DNA from: Pycnococcus provasolii
Lineage: Eukaryota > Chlorophyta > Pseudoscourfieldiophyceae > Pseudoscourfieldiales
Direction: 5' to 3'
DNA length: 64,000 nt
Assembly: GCA_049487715.1 (NCBI GenBank)
Contig: CP150552.1
Coordinates: 434,001 to 498,000, forward strand
In this document: positions 10,191-20,442 of the stretch, piece after piece
How the letters are laid out: each line of letters opens with the position of its first letter
Numbering within the stretch: position 1 is the stretch's first letter
Program-made: the position numbers and the translations under genes
The notes under the pieces: generated by a model
What the model saw: only the letters and a program-made list of their open reading frames with translations
What the model was told of the DNA's origin: nothing
The model's database searches: none

Positions 10191-11331
10191 ATTTCGTGCA
10201 AACGACTCTACCTGCGATCTTACCAAACAGCTCTGTATTTCGTTCTCCTCGGCAGGTTATATAGGCAAGCTTCCCGCTATTTCAGAAAATCTGCTAATCT
10301 GCCTCGAGACGTCACGCCTTAAAAGAATGAGGCGAATAATACGAACCTGCTTCCAACCTTCTTTCTTAAGGTCAAAAGAAACAGAGAGAGCTCTTTCACA
10401 CAAGCAGCACGGAGCACACAAGCAAGCTGTTTGCAAGCAAACAAAGTGGTGAGCAGTGATGTGCAGTGAGAGTGAGCAGAGCACGCGTTCGAGCGTTCGG
10501 AGTGCACGTTCGAGAAGTGCGCACGCCCGTCCGGAGGGGAATGACGGCCGTTGGAGGGCGGGCGAGGAGGGACGGGACGGGACGGGAAGCCTTGACCGGG
10601 TAGGCGGCTCGCCCCAGGGGAGGGAAGGGAAGGGGAGGGAAGGGAACGGAGGGAGCCCTTCCCTTCCCTTCCCTTCCCTTCCCTTCCCTGGGGGGGGGCG
10701 AAGCAGGCCTCCCCCCAAGGGCCCTTCCCTCCCTCCCCTTCCCTCCCCCTCCTCTCCCGGGCGCGCGCCTCCTCCTCCCTCCTCCCTTCCCCCGCCCATC
10801 GCACCCTCCCCGGGGACACGTCGGGATGTGGGAGTCACAGCGCATCGCATCGTCCGCGGGGAGCGTCCGGCGCGCGCCGCCCCGAGCGCTCGAGAGGGAA
10901 GCAGCGCAAATGGTCTCCAAAGGACGCGCGCCCGTTCTTGAAGCGTTTTGGGAGGCGGATTCGGATGCCGAACGCTCCTTCCCACAACACCCGTGGGAGT
11001 CCTGGAAGAATGCGCTGGACTCCCTCCAGGAAGAGGAGGACATCTTGACTCATCAAGAGGTGTGCCGAAGGTCAAGAGGTGTGCTGTCCTGGTGTGCCGT
11101 CTCAAAAATGAAAATTCCTCCTTCATCGAGGGGGCCGTGCATCAAAAAACGCACGCCGGCCGTTTATGTCCATCCATCTCGTGCCGTGCAGCCAGCCTGA
11201 CATGGAGTGCTCTAAGGTATCATGGGCGCGGCAGAAGGGCAAACGTTGTTGGCTCCCGGGAATCGGGGATTGAAAGAAATACAATCAGGGGTTGCCCTAT
11301 CCACTTTTCCCACGAATCGCCCCCCACGTCC
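10191..11331. repeat. GC-rich intergenic region with GGGAA/CCCTT pentanucleotide repeats
   Basis: This 1.1-kb spacer lies between two divergent genes. From about 10600 to 10790 it is dominated by runs of GGGAA/GGGA and then CCCTT, including about eight tandem CCCTT units at 10658-10690, followed by CCTCC-rich sequence. These opposed purine and pyrimidine blocks could fold back on each other. Frames that stay open here are low-complexity and not convincing genes. Confidence 0.7.
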
Positions 11332-13263
11332 ATGGCGGCAGCGGCAAGGATGGCGAGCGCAACAGCCACGAAGGGAGGATGTGCGCCACGAAGGGAGGTT
11401 CGCCGAAACACACGTCGACATCCAGGCACACACGCGCGCGCAGCCGCGTCGACGTCGACGGAACGAGACCAGCAGGAGCAGAAGAGTCAGCGTGATGCAG
11501 AACAGGCGACGGCGATGCTGCTGGACTATCTGCGCACGGCAAAAGTGCAGGCGGCGAAGTACGTCTCCTTGGGAACGGACGCCGCGCAGGGAAGAGGTCT
11601 CTACGCTGCCGAGGATATTGAAGAAGGTGCGGTCCTCGCAGTCGTGCCGTTCGACGCATGCTTGCACGCGCCCGTTAAGGGCGACGAGCAGAAGGATGGC
11701 GTGTTGGCAAACAGCTTTTGGGGTATGCGACTTGCCGCGGCGATCGTTCGCGAGCACTTGCGCGGGGAGGAGAGCCCATATTGCGGCTACCTTGCTTGTC
11801 TACCAGCTCTACCACCGCTGCCTGTCGCGCCATCGTCGCCCTTCGTGGACGTGGACGTGGACGACGACGGCGAAGAGCTGCGCACGCCGCGTGAGGTGGA
11901 CGGAAGCGGTGCGGTACCTCATCCCATGTCCTTTTCGTGGGAAGACGTTAAGGAAATCCAGTACAACGAAGGGCGCCTGAACGTTGACGAGTGGGGTTAT
12001 CTCTCCGCGCAGAGCTTTTTGCGTGCCACGGAGGATGACGAGGCGTTGCGTTCGACGTTCGGCGACGGGGCTGACGGGCCGACGCCGTTTGTCCCTCGCG
12101 CTCTATGGGACTGGGCAGTAAGCTGCGTACACAGCCGCACATTTGGCGCAGAGCTTCTGGGAGAGGGAGAACCCATGGACCACTACATGGTACCTCTGCT
12201 AGACCTACTCAACCACCGCGGCGATGAGTCCACGTGCGAGACCGACGCAGATCTCGTCGAGGCTGCCACGACGCTCGCGTCGACGTCGCCGTCGTCGTGG
12301 ACGGCAGATGCGCTGATCAGCGCAGTTGCGCAGCACGACGTCGCCACCCTACCACGTGGTCCACCGTACGTGGCGGCGGACAACGTGGAGTGGATCGCTG
12401 ACTCGGGTGGCGCACGATTCGTCTGCGTGACGAAGCGCGAAATTGCCGCAGGTGAACAGCTGTGCGTGAGCTACGGCGAGCGCTCGAATGACGACTTCTT
12501 CCTCTACTACGCGTTCGTTCCTCCGCGCAATCCACACGACGACGTTGTGCTGTTCGATCACGTCGACGCGTGTCTGGAGTGGTGTGCGAACGTGTACTTC
12601 AAGGAGACGAGCGTCGAGCTCCGCGATGGCGAACAGCCTTCGCCTGATGCGCTAGCGGACATCGAGGCGCGCGCAGCGGCGGCACGCCGTGCCTTCGACG
12701 CCGCCGCGATCGCGGCGCGCGGAGGGCGTGACGCAGATTCCGGTGGACTTGAGGCTGCGCGCGTGGATCGTGAGCCGCGCCTGAAGGTGCTTGCGGGCAT
12801 GCGATTCGACGCACGCATGCTCTCGTCCATCGCGTGCTTCTTTTCGCCTCCCGACGACGATGGCGACGGCAAAGGCGGTGGACAGCTCGCGGATGGGGCG
12901 GTCGAGGCTGCACAGATGCGTGCGCGCGCGCGATGCGAGGAGGTGCTCCTCTCGTATCCCACGTCGCTTGCGGACGACCTGGAGCGACTGCTCCGCAGCG
13001 AGCTCGCCGTGTGCCTTTCGATGGATGCGGATGGCTCTTGGGATGCGACGGTGGGCGTGAGTGCGGCTGCGGGTGTGCTGGAAACGATACGTTTGTTGGG
13101 CGTGAGTCCAACACCACCCGAGTTGGACGACGTTCGTGCGCGTATTGTTCGAGCGCTCGCGGAGACGCAAGCAGACGCAGACAGCAATGCGCTAACAGGC
13201 AGCGAGCGTTTGACGTTGGAGTACCGTGTGGAGAAGAAGCTTGTGTTAGCGCAAAGTCAGTGA
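11332..13263 (+). CDS. SET-domain protein lysine methyltransferase with Rubisco-LSMT-like architecture, plastid-targeted
   Basis: 643 residues from the ATG at 11332 (CCATGGC). The first 60 residues are Arg/Ala/Thr-rich with few acids, consistent with a plastid transit peptide. The split SET domain follows: QGRGLYAAEDIEEGAVLAVVP, a long insert, then MVPLLDLLNHRGD (the NH of the SAM and target-lysine site) and EQLCVSYGERSNDDFFLYYAF with the catalytic Tyr region. The last 250 residues are helical and acidic, like the Rubisco-LSMT C-terminal substrate-binding domain. The family methylates lysines of Rubisco large subunit, fructose-bisphosphate aldolase and other proteins. The substrate here is not predictable. 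An upstream in-frame extension to 10948 is low-complexity and was not used. Confidence 0.82.
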   Translation: MAAAARMASATATKGGCAPRREVRRNTRRHPGTHARAAASTSTERDQQEQKSQRDAEQATAMLLDYLRTAKVQAAKYVSLGTDAAQGRGLYAAEDIEEGAVLAVVPFDACLHAPVKGDEQKDGVLANSFWGMRLAAAIVREHLRGEESPYCGYLACLPALPPLPVAPSSPFVDVDVDDDGEELRTPREVDGSGAVPHPMSFSWEDVKEIQYNEGRLNVDEWGYLSAQSFLRATEDDEALRSTFGDGADGPTPFVPRALWDWAVSCVHSRTFGAELLGEGEPMDHYMVPLLDLLNHRGDESTCETDADLVEAATTLASTSPSSWTADALISAVAQHDVATLPRGPPYVAADNVEWIADSGGARFVCVTKREIAAGEQLCVSYGERSNDDFFLYYAFVPPRNPHDDVVLFDHVDACLEWCANVYFKETSVELRDGEQPSPDALADIEARAAAARRAFDAAAIAARGGRDADSGGLEAARVDREPRLKVLAGMRFDARMLSSIACFFSPPDDDGDGKGGGQLADGAVEAAQMRARARCEEVLLSYPTSLADDLERLLRSELAVCLSMDADGSWDATVGVSAAAGVLETIRLLGVSPTPPELDDVRARIVRALAETQADADSNALTGSERLTLEYRVEKKLVLAQSQ

Positions 13264-13538
13264 GTAACGAATTCAATTCAGGTGCAAGTCCCCAGGCCAC
13301 GTGCAGGGCAAGGTTAGGGTTTATAGGGGTCGCTAGCTAGGGTTACCCGTCGTTATGCGTCAGATTTCTGGTCGCCGCCGTCGCAGCCCTCGAGGGAGGT
13401 GGGCTTCCCCCTCCCCTCCCCTCCCCTCCTCCCGTCCTCCTCCCCTCCTCCCTCCTCGTTCCTCGGGCCCAACACTCTCTCCTCTCCCTCAATCGCTCCC
13501 GATCGCCTTCGCCAACATCCAACAACTCACAACCAACC
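13264..13538. other. Short intergenic with TTAGGG-like bits and CCTCC-rich promoter region
   Basis: Directly after the SET gene there is GGTTAGGGTTTA (about 13312-13323), then TAGGGGTC and TAGGGTTACCC, degenerate telomere-like motifs. Pyrimidine-rich CCCCTCC sequence (13400-13460) follows just upstream of the MANF-like gene and may be part of its promoter. Confidence 0.4.
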
Positions 13539-14108
13539 ATGTCGCTGCTCAGAATGAAGTCCGGCCTCGTCGTGACTTGTCTCCTCTTCGTTGTAGCTGT
13601 CTCACAGGCTTTCGCTGACGAGTGCGAGGTGTGCGTGAAAGTGGTCGACGATATTTTAGCGGAAAAACACGGCAAGAAGTCGCCCCCAAAAATGGAACAG
13701 GTGGAGAAGTGGATCGACGAGTACTGCGGCACGGTCGAGGGATGGGGTGGTAAGAAGGGCAAGAAAGGCAAAGGCGAGAAGGAGGAGAAGCTGTGCTACT
13801 CCATCAGCCCGATCAAGCGTGAACTCGCACGGCCGGTCAGCCTTGGCATGCCGCCGCTGAAGGCGTGCCAACGTGCTGCGTCCAAGGACGAGACGATCTG
13901 CGAGCTGAAGTTTCCCAAGCCGCCCCCGGACCTGACGGAAATGAAAGTTGAGGACATCGAGAAGATGCGCGTTCGAGCACTGAAAGACATTCTCAAGGAG
14001 CTTGGAAAGGCTGACAAGTGCAAGGGCTGCTCGGAGAAGACGGACTTTGTTGACCTGGTTAAGAAGCTTCGTCAGGAACAAGCCAAGGCGAAGGGCAAGG
14101 AGCTGTAA
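13539..14108 (+). CDS. MANF/CDNF (ARMET) family ER-resident protein homologue
   Basis: 189 residues. A clear signal peptide (MKSGLVVTCLLFVVAVSQAFA) is cut before DEC. The mature part has exactly eight cysteines, as in the MANF family: C29, C32 (CEVC), C63, C86, C110, C121, C161 and C164 (CKGC). The N-terminal half is saposin-like. The C-terminal half has the SAP-like pattern ICELKFPKPPP ... MRVRALKDILKEL ... CKGCSEKTDFVDLV, including the CKGC motif of metazoan MANF. A Lys/Gly-rich insert (residues 71-84) separates the halves. The protein ends in KGKEL, close to a KDEL-type ER retrieval signal; metazoan MANF uses RTDL. Likely role: ER proteostasis and unfolded-protein response. The initiator at 13539 has a good context (ACCATGT). 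Confidence 0.85.
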   Translation: MSLLRMKSGLVVTCLLFVVAVSQAFADECEVCVKVVDDILAEKHGKKSPPKMEQVEKWIDEYCGTVEGWGGKKGKKGKGEKEEKLCYSISPIKRELARPVSLGMPPLKACQRAASKDETICELKFPKPPPDLTEMKVEDIEKMRVRALKDILKELGKADKCKGCSEKTDFVDLVKKLRQEQAKAKGKEL

Positions 14109-14244
14109 GCGTTTTGCTCCTCGCTCCGTCAGGTAGAAGTGAGAAATATGATTCTTCTTCTAGTAGTAACAACACACACCCAAAAAAAACAAGCAAAGAA
14201 AGCTTGACTGAACCCCAACACACCAACTGGCTGCAAAAACACAT

Positions 14245-16131
14245 TCACCACGAGACGTCGTCGTGTCCTATGAACTTTGGGTTGCGCTCGCCGAGTCCAC
14301 CAGCCCCCGCCGCCGAATGAGCTCCGCCGGACTGCGAAAGCATCTCCGACACAGCCTGCCGCGCGGCGATTGTCGCCGCCTCCGCCGCCGTGGAAGATGC
14401 CACCGCTCGCACGTACACCATGTCCAAACCTGGAGTGCCATCGAGCTTCGATCCATCGATGTCTAGACCCGCCTGGAGGAGTTCCTCAAACACGCGAACG
14501 TATCGGCGTGCAGCACCGCTGTTGCCTGGATCGCACTCAAGTGCTGTTCGGTACAGAGCAAGCGAGTATGCCAAATTTCCAGCGGGCGCATCAACAGCAC
14601 CTTCCAGCCACTGCGACGGCAACTGTCCTCCATCGTCGTAGAATGCTTCGTAGAGCTCGCCGAGAACCTTCGACGAGTCTAAGCACACCGTTCGGCAGCT
14701 TTGGCACCCTCCCGGCGCTTGCGGATCGGACCAGTTTGAGCGTGCAATACGCATCGATAGCGCCTGAAAGTAGTGGAGCAGCTTCCTCTGCTCCGGCGTA
14801 AAGTCGAAGGCTGCCATCTCCGCCTCGGATTTTGCACGTCGACGCGCCTCCGTCATCCACATCTGCGAGAGCCCATTCGCAATGTTTTTGGTTCCCGTTG
14901 ACGCGACGTGCGCCAGATGATTGTTCTCTTCCAGCTCACTCACGAGGGGTACATCGCCCAGCGCGTCGCCGTCGAAATTCAGAACCATTTCAGCCCACTC
15001 CTTGATCCAAGTTGCCGTCATGTTCACGAGCTGAGGGCTGGTCATGACAACATGCGGCAAGGGTTCCGCTTTCGGATTTCCGAGCGACGGCGACGATTCA
15101 CTGCTCCTCTCCGCCGCGCCACACATCGAGTCAAGCACATGCGTGAATAGCTTGGTACGGACATATGGTATCGTGACGAGCGGGTGGAATATGAACTGCT
15201 TCGACGCCTCTTTGTCTGGAATGGTGAAATACGGGTACGGCGTGTTGAACACAAATTCGCTGTGAATCCTCGAGTGCTGCCGAAGGTCGCCAACATTTTC
15301 CGTGTACATGCGCTGAAACGCCTCCTCGTCGGTGATCTTCACGGGCATCCCGTGAATCTCGTCCACTGCACCCTCAGCAGCAGCCCACCACGTATCGAGA
15401 AATTGTCTCGTCCACAGGGAGTTGCGCAGGATCATCACGCCACTATTTATAGCCTGCTGCACGTCGGTCGCGGTGTCGCGACAAGCGTGGAGGTGTATGT
15501 TGTCGTCGTCTTCGCCGATAATATCTTCAAACCTTTGAGAAAAGTCAACCACCGTGGCATCCGCGTCGATCCACACGAGCCATTCTGGACATCCCAACGA
15601 AGTGGCTGTTGGCAACTTTTTGCTTCTGCTAAGTGTACTGCCTGTGACGTAACGAGCCATGGCTGGGCACAACTCATCAAGCTTGTGGCGCAAGATGCGA
15701 ACCTTTTCGTACCGGTGGTCGAATTTATCCTGGTCAAGCGTTAGTTCGTCGACGGATTCAAAACCGTAGCCGTGCTGATCTGCGTACGCCGCGTTGATGG
15801 ATGTTGCGATGATTGCGTAGTCCGCAATCTCCTTCGACGTTTGGGTAACGATGTGGAACTGCGATGGCGCGGTGCACGAAGATTCCTGAGCCTTGTTGTT
15901 AATGCAACCTTCTGGCATTTCCTTTCGTCGACCACTGACGCTCAACCGGTACGTTCGCATTGCTTCTTGCGTTCCTGCGTCACGCGCCTCGCAGACTCGC
16001 GCAATGGCGGACGAGGCGTCATCGTGTGCATCTGCCACCACGACGTAGTTTATTAGTGTCGTGGCGATGACGACAACAGCTGCTGCGACGCCGACGCGTT
16101 TCCTGGAGTTGTTCGTGCGTGTCGTCTTCAT
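14245..16131 (-). CDS. Type II membrane glycosyltransferase, GT34 (GMA12/MNN10-like)
   Basis: 628 residues. A short basic N-terminus is followed by one membrane anchor (VGVAAAVVVIATTLINYVVV), then a lumenal domain. IVTQTSKEIADYAIIATSINAAYADQHGYGF near residue 93 resembles the start of the galactosyl/mannosyl transferase fold, and WLVWIDADATVVD (residues 184-196) holds the DxD metal/nucleotide-sugar site. AINSGVMILRNSLW and DEEAFQRMY are the following conserved blocks of GT34. This family makes alpha-linked galactose, xylose or mannose on N-glycans or wall polysaccharides in the Golgi. The last 200 residues are helical with a SYSLALYRTALECDPGNSGAARRY stretch reminiscent of a TPR unit. Donor and acceptor are unknown. 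Confidence 0.75.
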   Translation of the reverse strand: MKTTRTNNSRKRVGVAAAVVVIATTLINYVVVADAHDDASSAIARVCEARDAGTQEAMRTYRLSVSGRRKEMPEGCINNKAQESSCTAPSQFHIVTQTSKEIADYAIIATSINAAYADQHGYGFESVDELTLDQDKFDHRYEKVRILRHKLDELCPAMARYVTGSTLSRSKKLPTATSLGCPEWLVWIDADATVVDFSQRFEDIIGEDDDNIHLHACRDTATDVQQAINSGVMILRNSLWTRQFLDTWWAAAEGAVDEIHGMPVKITDEEAFQRMYTENVGDLRQHSRIHSEFVFNTPYPYFTIPDKEASKQFIFHPLVTIPYVRTKLFTHVLDSMCGAAERSSESSPSLGNPKAEPLPHVVMTSPQLVNMTATWIKEWAEMVLNFDGDALGDVPLVSELEENNHLAHVASTGTKNIANGLSQMWMTEARRRAKSEAEMAAFDFTPEQRKLLHYFQALSMRIARSNWSDPQAPGGCQSCRTVCLDSSKVLGELYEAFYDDGGQLPSQWLEGAVDAPAGNLAYSLALYRTALECDPGNSGAARRYVRVFEELLQAGLDIDGSKLDGTPGLDMVYVRAVASSTAAEAATIAARQAVSEMLSQSGGAHSAAGAGGLGERNPKFIGHDDVSW

Positions 16132-16982
16132 CGTGGTATGATGAATGATGATGGTACTACAGGAGTTGATCGAGGTTGTGCCAGGTAGTAGGTGCGCGTT
16201 CGCTCGTTGACGGTGTGCTCGTTACGAAGCCAACTCAGGAGCACGAGTATGCGTGTGCTACGGATAATAGAGTTAGTTGTGCCTGTGTCACACATGCTGG
16301 TGAGGGTGACTTGGCAAGGGAGGAGTTCGAGGGGCGAGGAGCGGATCAAGGGGAGGGGAGGGGACGGTGCCGTCGAGGGGGAAGGGAGGAGGGAGGGCAA
16401 CAACCTGGGCAACAATGAGGAATTCCAACCCCTAAAGTGAACATTTCGTCCTTGCCTTGCTCTGTTCTTGCACGCGGGGCTGGCTCATCAGGAATGCCCC
16501 CAGAGAGGCGGGTTCCCTGGCAGCGTTGGCCTCGCGCGTGGACTGGAAGCTCCTTAGAGCAGGCCGCGGCTGCGTGGACTCGTGCTGGCAAGGCGTCGGG
16601 TGTCGGGCACGCTTCGTCCACCTGCTTCGTCCCACCTCAGGACGTGAGGGAAGGGGGCCCGTGCCCGGCCCGTTCGCGCCAGGTGCTCGCAGGGAGGGGA
16701 AGGGAAGGGAAGGGACGGGACGGCGCATTATTCATTCTTGCATGGGCCCGGCCACCACCTCCGTCCTGTTCTCCAAAACCCGCCTTTCTATCACGCCCCG
16801 CCATTCGAACGCGAGCTCGAGCCAGCACTCACCTTAGGCTTTCGCCACCACCAGCTTGCACCACCTCGGCTCAGTCGCCTGTAAACGGCCGCTGACTTCG
16901 CGCGTGCTTATTCGTGCGTGTGCGTGTGCGTGTGCGTGTGCTTGACGACGTGGGCGTCGACACATCGAGCCAACCAACCAAC
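16132..16982. other. Divergent intergenic region with GT-rich microsatellite
   Basis: The spacer between the GT34 gene and BBS7. It contains GGGAAGGGA-type repeats (about 16340-16400 and 16690-16715) and a GTGTGC microsatellite (16914-16941) just upstream of the BBS7 start, probably in its 5' leader. No convincing gene was seen. Confidence 0.5.
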
Positions 16983-19627
16983 ATGGAGGCCGCAGGACAC
17001 ATCTTCCGATGCGACGTCATACAGACGGGAAGCCAGCACAAAGGCACCATGCGTGTCCTGCCTCTCAGCAAGTCCAAGTCCACGCAGCGGGTGGTCGTAG
17101 GTGACGACGTGGGAGTGCTGCAGGCGTTCACCGCAAAGTGAGTCGTTGCCTTCGATTTTCATGATTTCCGCTCCACAGGCGGAAACGCCCTTAGAAACTA
17201 TTTAGAAACTGAACTCACAATCCACCACCACGCACACCACGCCAAACCACGCGACTTACGACGTAACACAGGGACGGTGTCTCGAACAGCGCCTTCAAGC
17301 ACCTGCCAACGTACTCTCCTATCCTGTGCGTGACGCTGGGATCCGGAAAAGACCAAGGAGACAGGATTTTCCTTTCCACCGAGCAGCTTGTTCGAGGCGT
17401 GAGCCGTAAGGGTAGCGAGTTCTTCCGCTTTCTCACCAACCTCACGGAACACATAAACACCTTGCGCATACACGATACGCACATCTACACCGCTGGCACG
17501 TACTACATGAACGAGATGATTGAGTCGAAGGATGAACACTTTTACATGGCGGCGGATAAAATCAACGACGTCATTCCCGTCAGCATATCTAGCCCGTCGT
17601 CGCTGGATGTCGTGCTCGCGTGTCAGGACCGCTCCCTCAAGGTGATCGCCGGCTCGGAGCTCTTCTACGAAACGGCACTCGACGGCCCCGTGAGCAGTGT
17701 CGTATACTGGGGAAGTCATCCCACGGAGTTGCGTGGCGCGGGCGGCGTCACGTTGTACGCCAAGGAGTTGGTGTACGGCACGAAGAACGGCGTGTTCGGG
17801 CAGGTGGACATGGAGCCGGAAACGGTGAAGAGCTCCTGGAAGGTTGAGGGCGGCGCGAGCTCGAGTGGAGGTGGCAGCCAAATGCGTGGCGGCGCCTTCG
17901 CGACGGGGACAACGTCGAACACTGCCAGCAGGGCGGGTGTCTCGACGCTTTTCTGCAGCCACGACTTCAGCCGCAGTGGTCAGCCTGACGTCGTAGTGGG
18001 ACGCGACGATGGCATGCTCGAGGTGTTCGAGATTCTTAAAAGCGGAGAACTTGTGCTCACGCACAGCCGCAACATGTCTGAGAGCATTCAGGCGCTGGAC
18101 TATGGATATGTCACGAGCGGCGAAGCACAGGAGTTGGTCGTGTCGACGTACTCGGGGCGCGTGGTCGTGCTGTCCAGCAGCCCTGTTGGCACCGTGCTTT
18201 CCCCCGACGCTGCCGCTGCAGCAGCCGCAGGCGGCGAGCCTGTGGACGGTGGCAGCGGTGGCAAGTCGAGTGGCGGTGGCATGGCCGGCCGTTTCTTGAA
18301 GAAATCCGCCAATTTCTTCGGTGTCGTGCGCGATAAGCACGGCAAGGATGTCGAGCTCACGCAGAAGCAGCGCAACGCACAGCAGGTCGCCGCGCTCAAA
18401 CATGAGGTGGACGAGTTGTTCGAGAAGGTGCATCACAAGAGAAAAACGTTCCAGCAGCAGAGCAGCAGCCTCATTGCAGGTTCGACCAATTTGGCGAAGG
18501 TCAATGGCACATTTACCCTGAATCCCGAGGATGCAAGTTACATGCTAAGCGTCGAGCTGCCCGTGCCGATCTTTAGCGTTGCCTTGCATGCCAATGTAAA
18601 GATGGAGCTGCTCGATACAGACGCGACTGTGGCAATCGTCAGCGAAACGAAGGATCCCACGCTGCAAAAAGCGGGAAGACGTTCGGGAGGTGAGAATGGC
18701 GAGAGTGGCATCCAGCTCAGCAACACAATTGGGCGCTACGGTGCCCCCTCTGCAGGCGGTGAGGATTCAAGTTCCATCGAGGAGGGAGAAACGCTTGTGA
18801 CGTACCGTCTGTGCCGAGATCAAGGCTTGGCTCGCATTTCCATCCGCGTCAGAGAGGGGCAGGTGGGTGCCCTGAACGTGTACATCATCCCACGCGTTGC
18901 GCCCAAAACGACGAGAATTGCGTCCTTCAAGTTGAAGCCGCTGTGTCTGCACATGCGCACTGGCGAATACGACGACAGCCGGCCATCGAACGAGCTCAAG
19001 GTGATTGGAAAGTTTACCGTCGCAGAGATCCACATGTGGGTCGGAATGTGCCTGCCTGAGATTCCAACCAAGCCACCTGGTGATGACCGAATTGAGTACG
19101 TTTTCGTTAGCACGTTGATGGGCACCATGCTCAAGTGCTCGTACAGGAGCGGAGAGGCGACTTTCACGACGGACGCTATCACGCCTCTAGCTGCGATCAA
19201 GGAGGTCATCACGAAAGAGGCCACTGCAAGGAAGCAGCAAATCAATGTCACATACAAGCTCAACGACACGAGCTTGCAGCACATGTGTCAGATGATCGCA
19301 CCGAAAATCGAGTATCAGCTTTCACTCGCACGTCAGGTGCGTGAGATCGAGGCCCTACAGGAAATTTCAATGCAAGAGGAGGAGGCCTTGAATTTCCTTA
19401 GCCCCGAGTTCAAAGAAGTGCTGAACAAGCAAGAGGCGATACAAGCCGAGTTCAAAAGGCAGCCCAAGCAGCTCGCGTACCTGAATTACACGGTGAAGAC
19501 CATGATGCACGATTGGTACAAGTTCAAGGGTGTCAATGTCCGGAATCGGCTGCAGGTGATTGACGAGGTGTTCAGAGACTTCAGTCTTTCAAACCTTGTT
19601 TCCGCGGTGACCATGACAGACATATAG
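16983..19627 (+). CDS. BBS7: Bardet-Biedl syndrome 7 protein (BBSome subunit)
   Basis: Two exons, 16983-17137 and 17272-19627, with a 134-bp intron (GTGAGT...ACACAG) whose removal restores FTAKDGVSNSAFK. The product is 836 residues, against about 715 in animals. The N-terminal beta-propeller is recognisable from STQRVVVGDDVGVLQAF, GDRIFLST, NLTEHINTLRI, ADKINDVIPV, VLACQDRSLKVIAGS and VVVGRDDGMLEVFE. Gly/Ser-rich insertions near residues 235-250 and 365-385 explain the extra length. A coiled coil (VAALKHEVDELFEKVHHKRKTF) and the C-terminal GAE/platform/hairpin region follow. The BBSome moves membrane proteins through the cilium on intraflagellar transport trains, so the gene implies a ciliated cell or a recent ciliated ancestry. 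Confidence 0.92.
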
Positions 19628-20442
19628 CTAGAAACTAAGATTGCTCATTCAGTAATGGAATGTAGTTTACTTCGTCCAACGGTCGTCAACTCACACCATT
19701 CACATTAACCATCCAGCACATTTGATGCAGCAGCGCGTTTGTACATGGCGCTGGTGATTTCGAAGGCGTTAGGGATGCTGGTTAGGGAGGTCGGTTAGGA
19801 TCATTCCTCCACAATATTAACTCACCAATATTGTATCCCAACTCGACGACCGCCACCCGTGGGAAAGTGCCGCTTTTTATCTGCAAGCTTCGTTTTAGCT
19901 TCGTTTTTAACGATGAAAAGCGCCGCCTCAAGGACCTCAAGCCCATGATTTGTTGCCACTTGCCATGGGCACTGGGCAGGTGCAGTGGGTGGTCGGGAGG
20001 GACAGAGCGGAAACGTCCCTCCCGACCGATGCGAGTGTCCACATCCCTATGCTGGTATGATGGATGTGCAGAATTGCAGATCACGGCGACAGAATTGCAG
20101 TGCTCGGCCCATCACTGAACGATCAAACGATGCACAGAAGACCCAAAGCCCAGGAAGCGGACTCGGACGTCCTGTCGCTGTTCTGGCGGTGCAAGGGCTG
20201 GCGGTGCAAGGGGTGCGCGCGCCGTCAGAAAAAGGGGGCGCCTTTCCTTTCCTTTCCCACCCCCTCGAGGTGGTCCCGATCCGAGCTGGTCTCCGCGTAG
20301 TACTACAGTGGGCGGCCCCTCCCTCACCGCGTCGCGTCTTTCCACTTTCCACGCAGCAACCTCCTCCTGGGGAACGTCGCCAACGCCACCGCCATCCACA
20401 TCTTCCCACCTTCTGCGCACAACACACGGAGAGGTGTAGGTC
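19628..20442. other. Intergenic region between BBS7 and the antiporter
   Basis: About 0.8 kb with no convincing gene. Short frames on both strands change composition and share no family features. The sequence just before 20443 is C-rich and probably the antiporter 5' leader. Confidence 0.4.
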
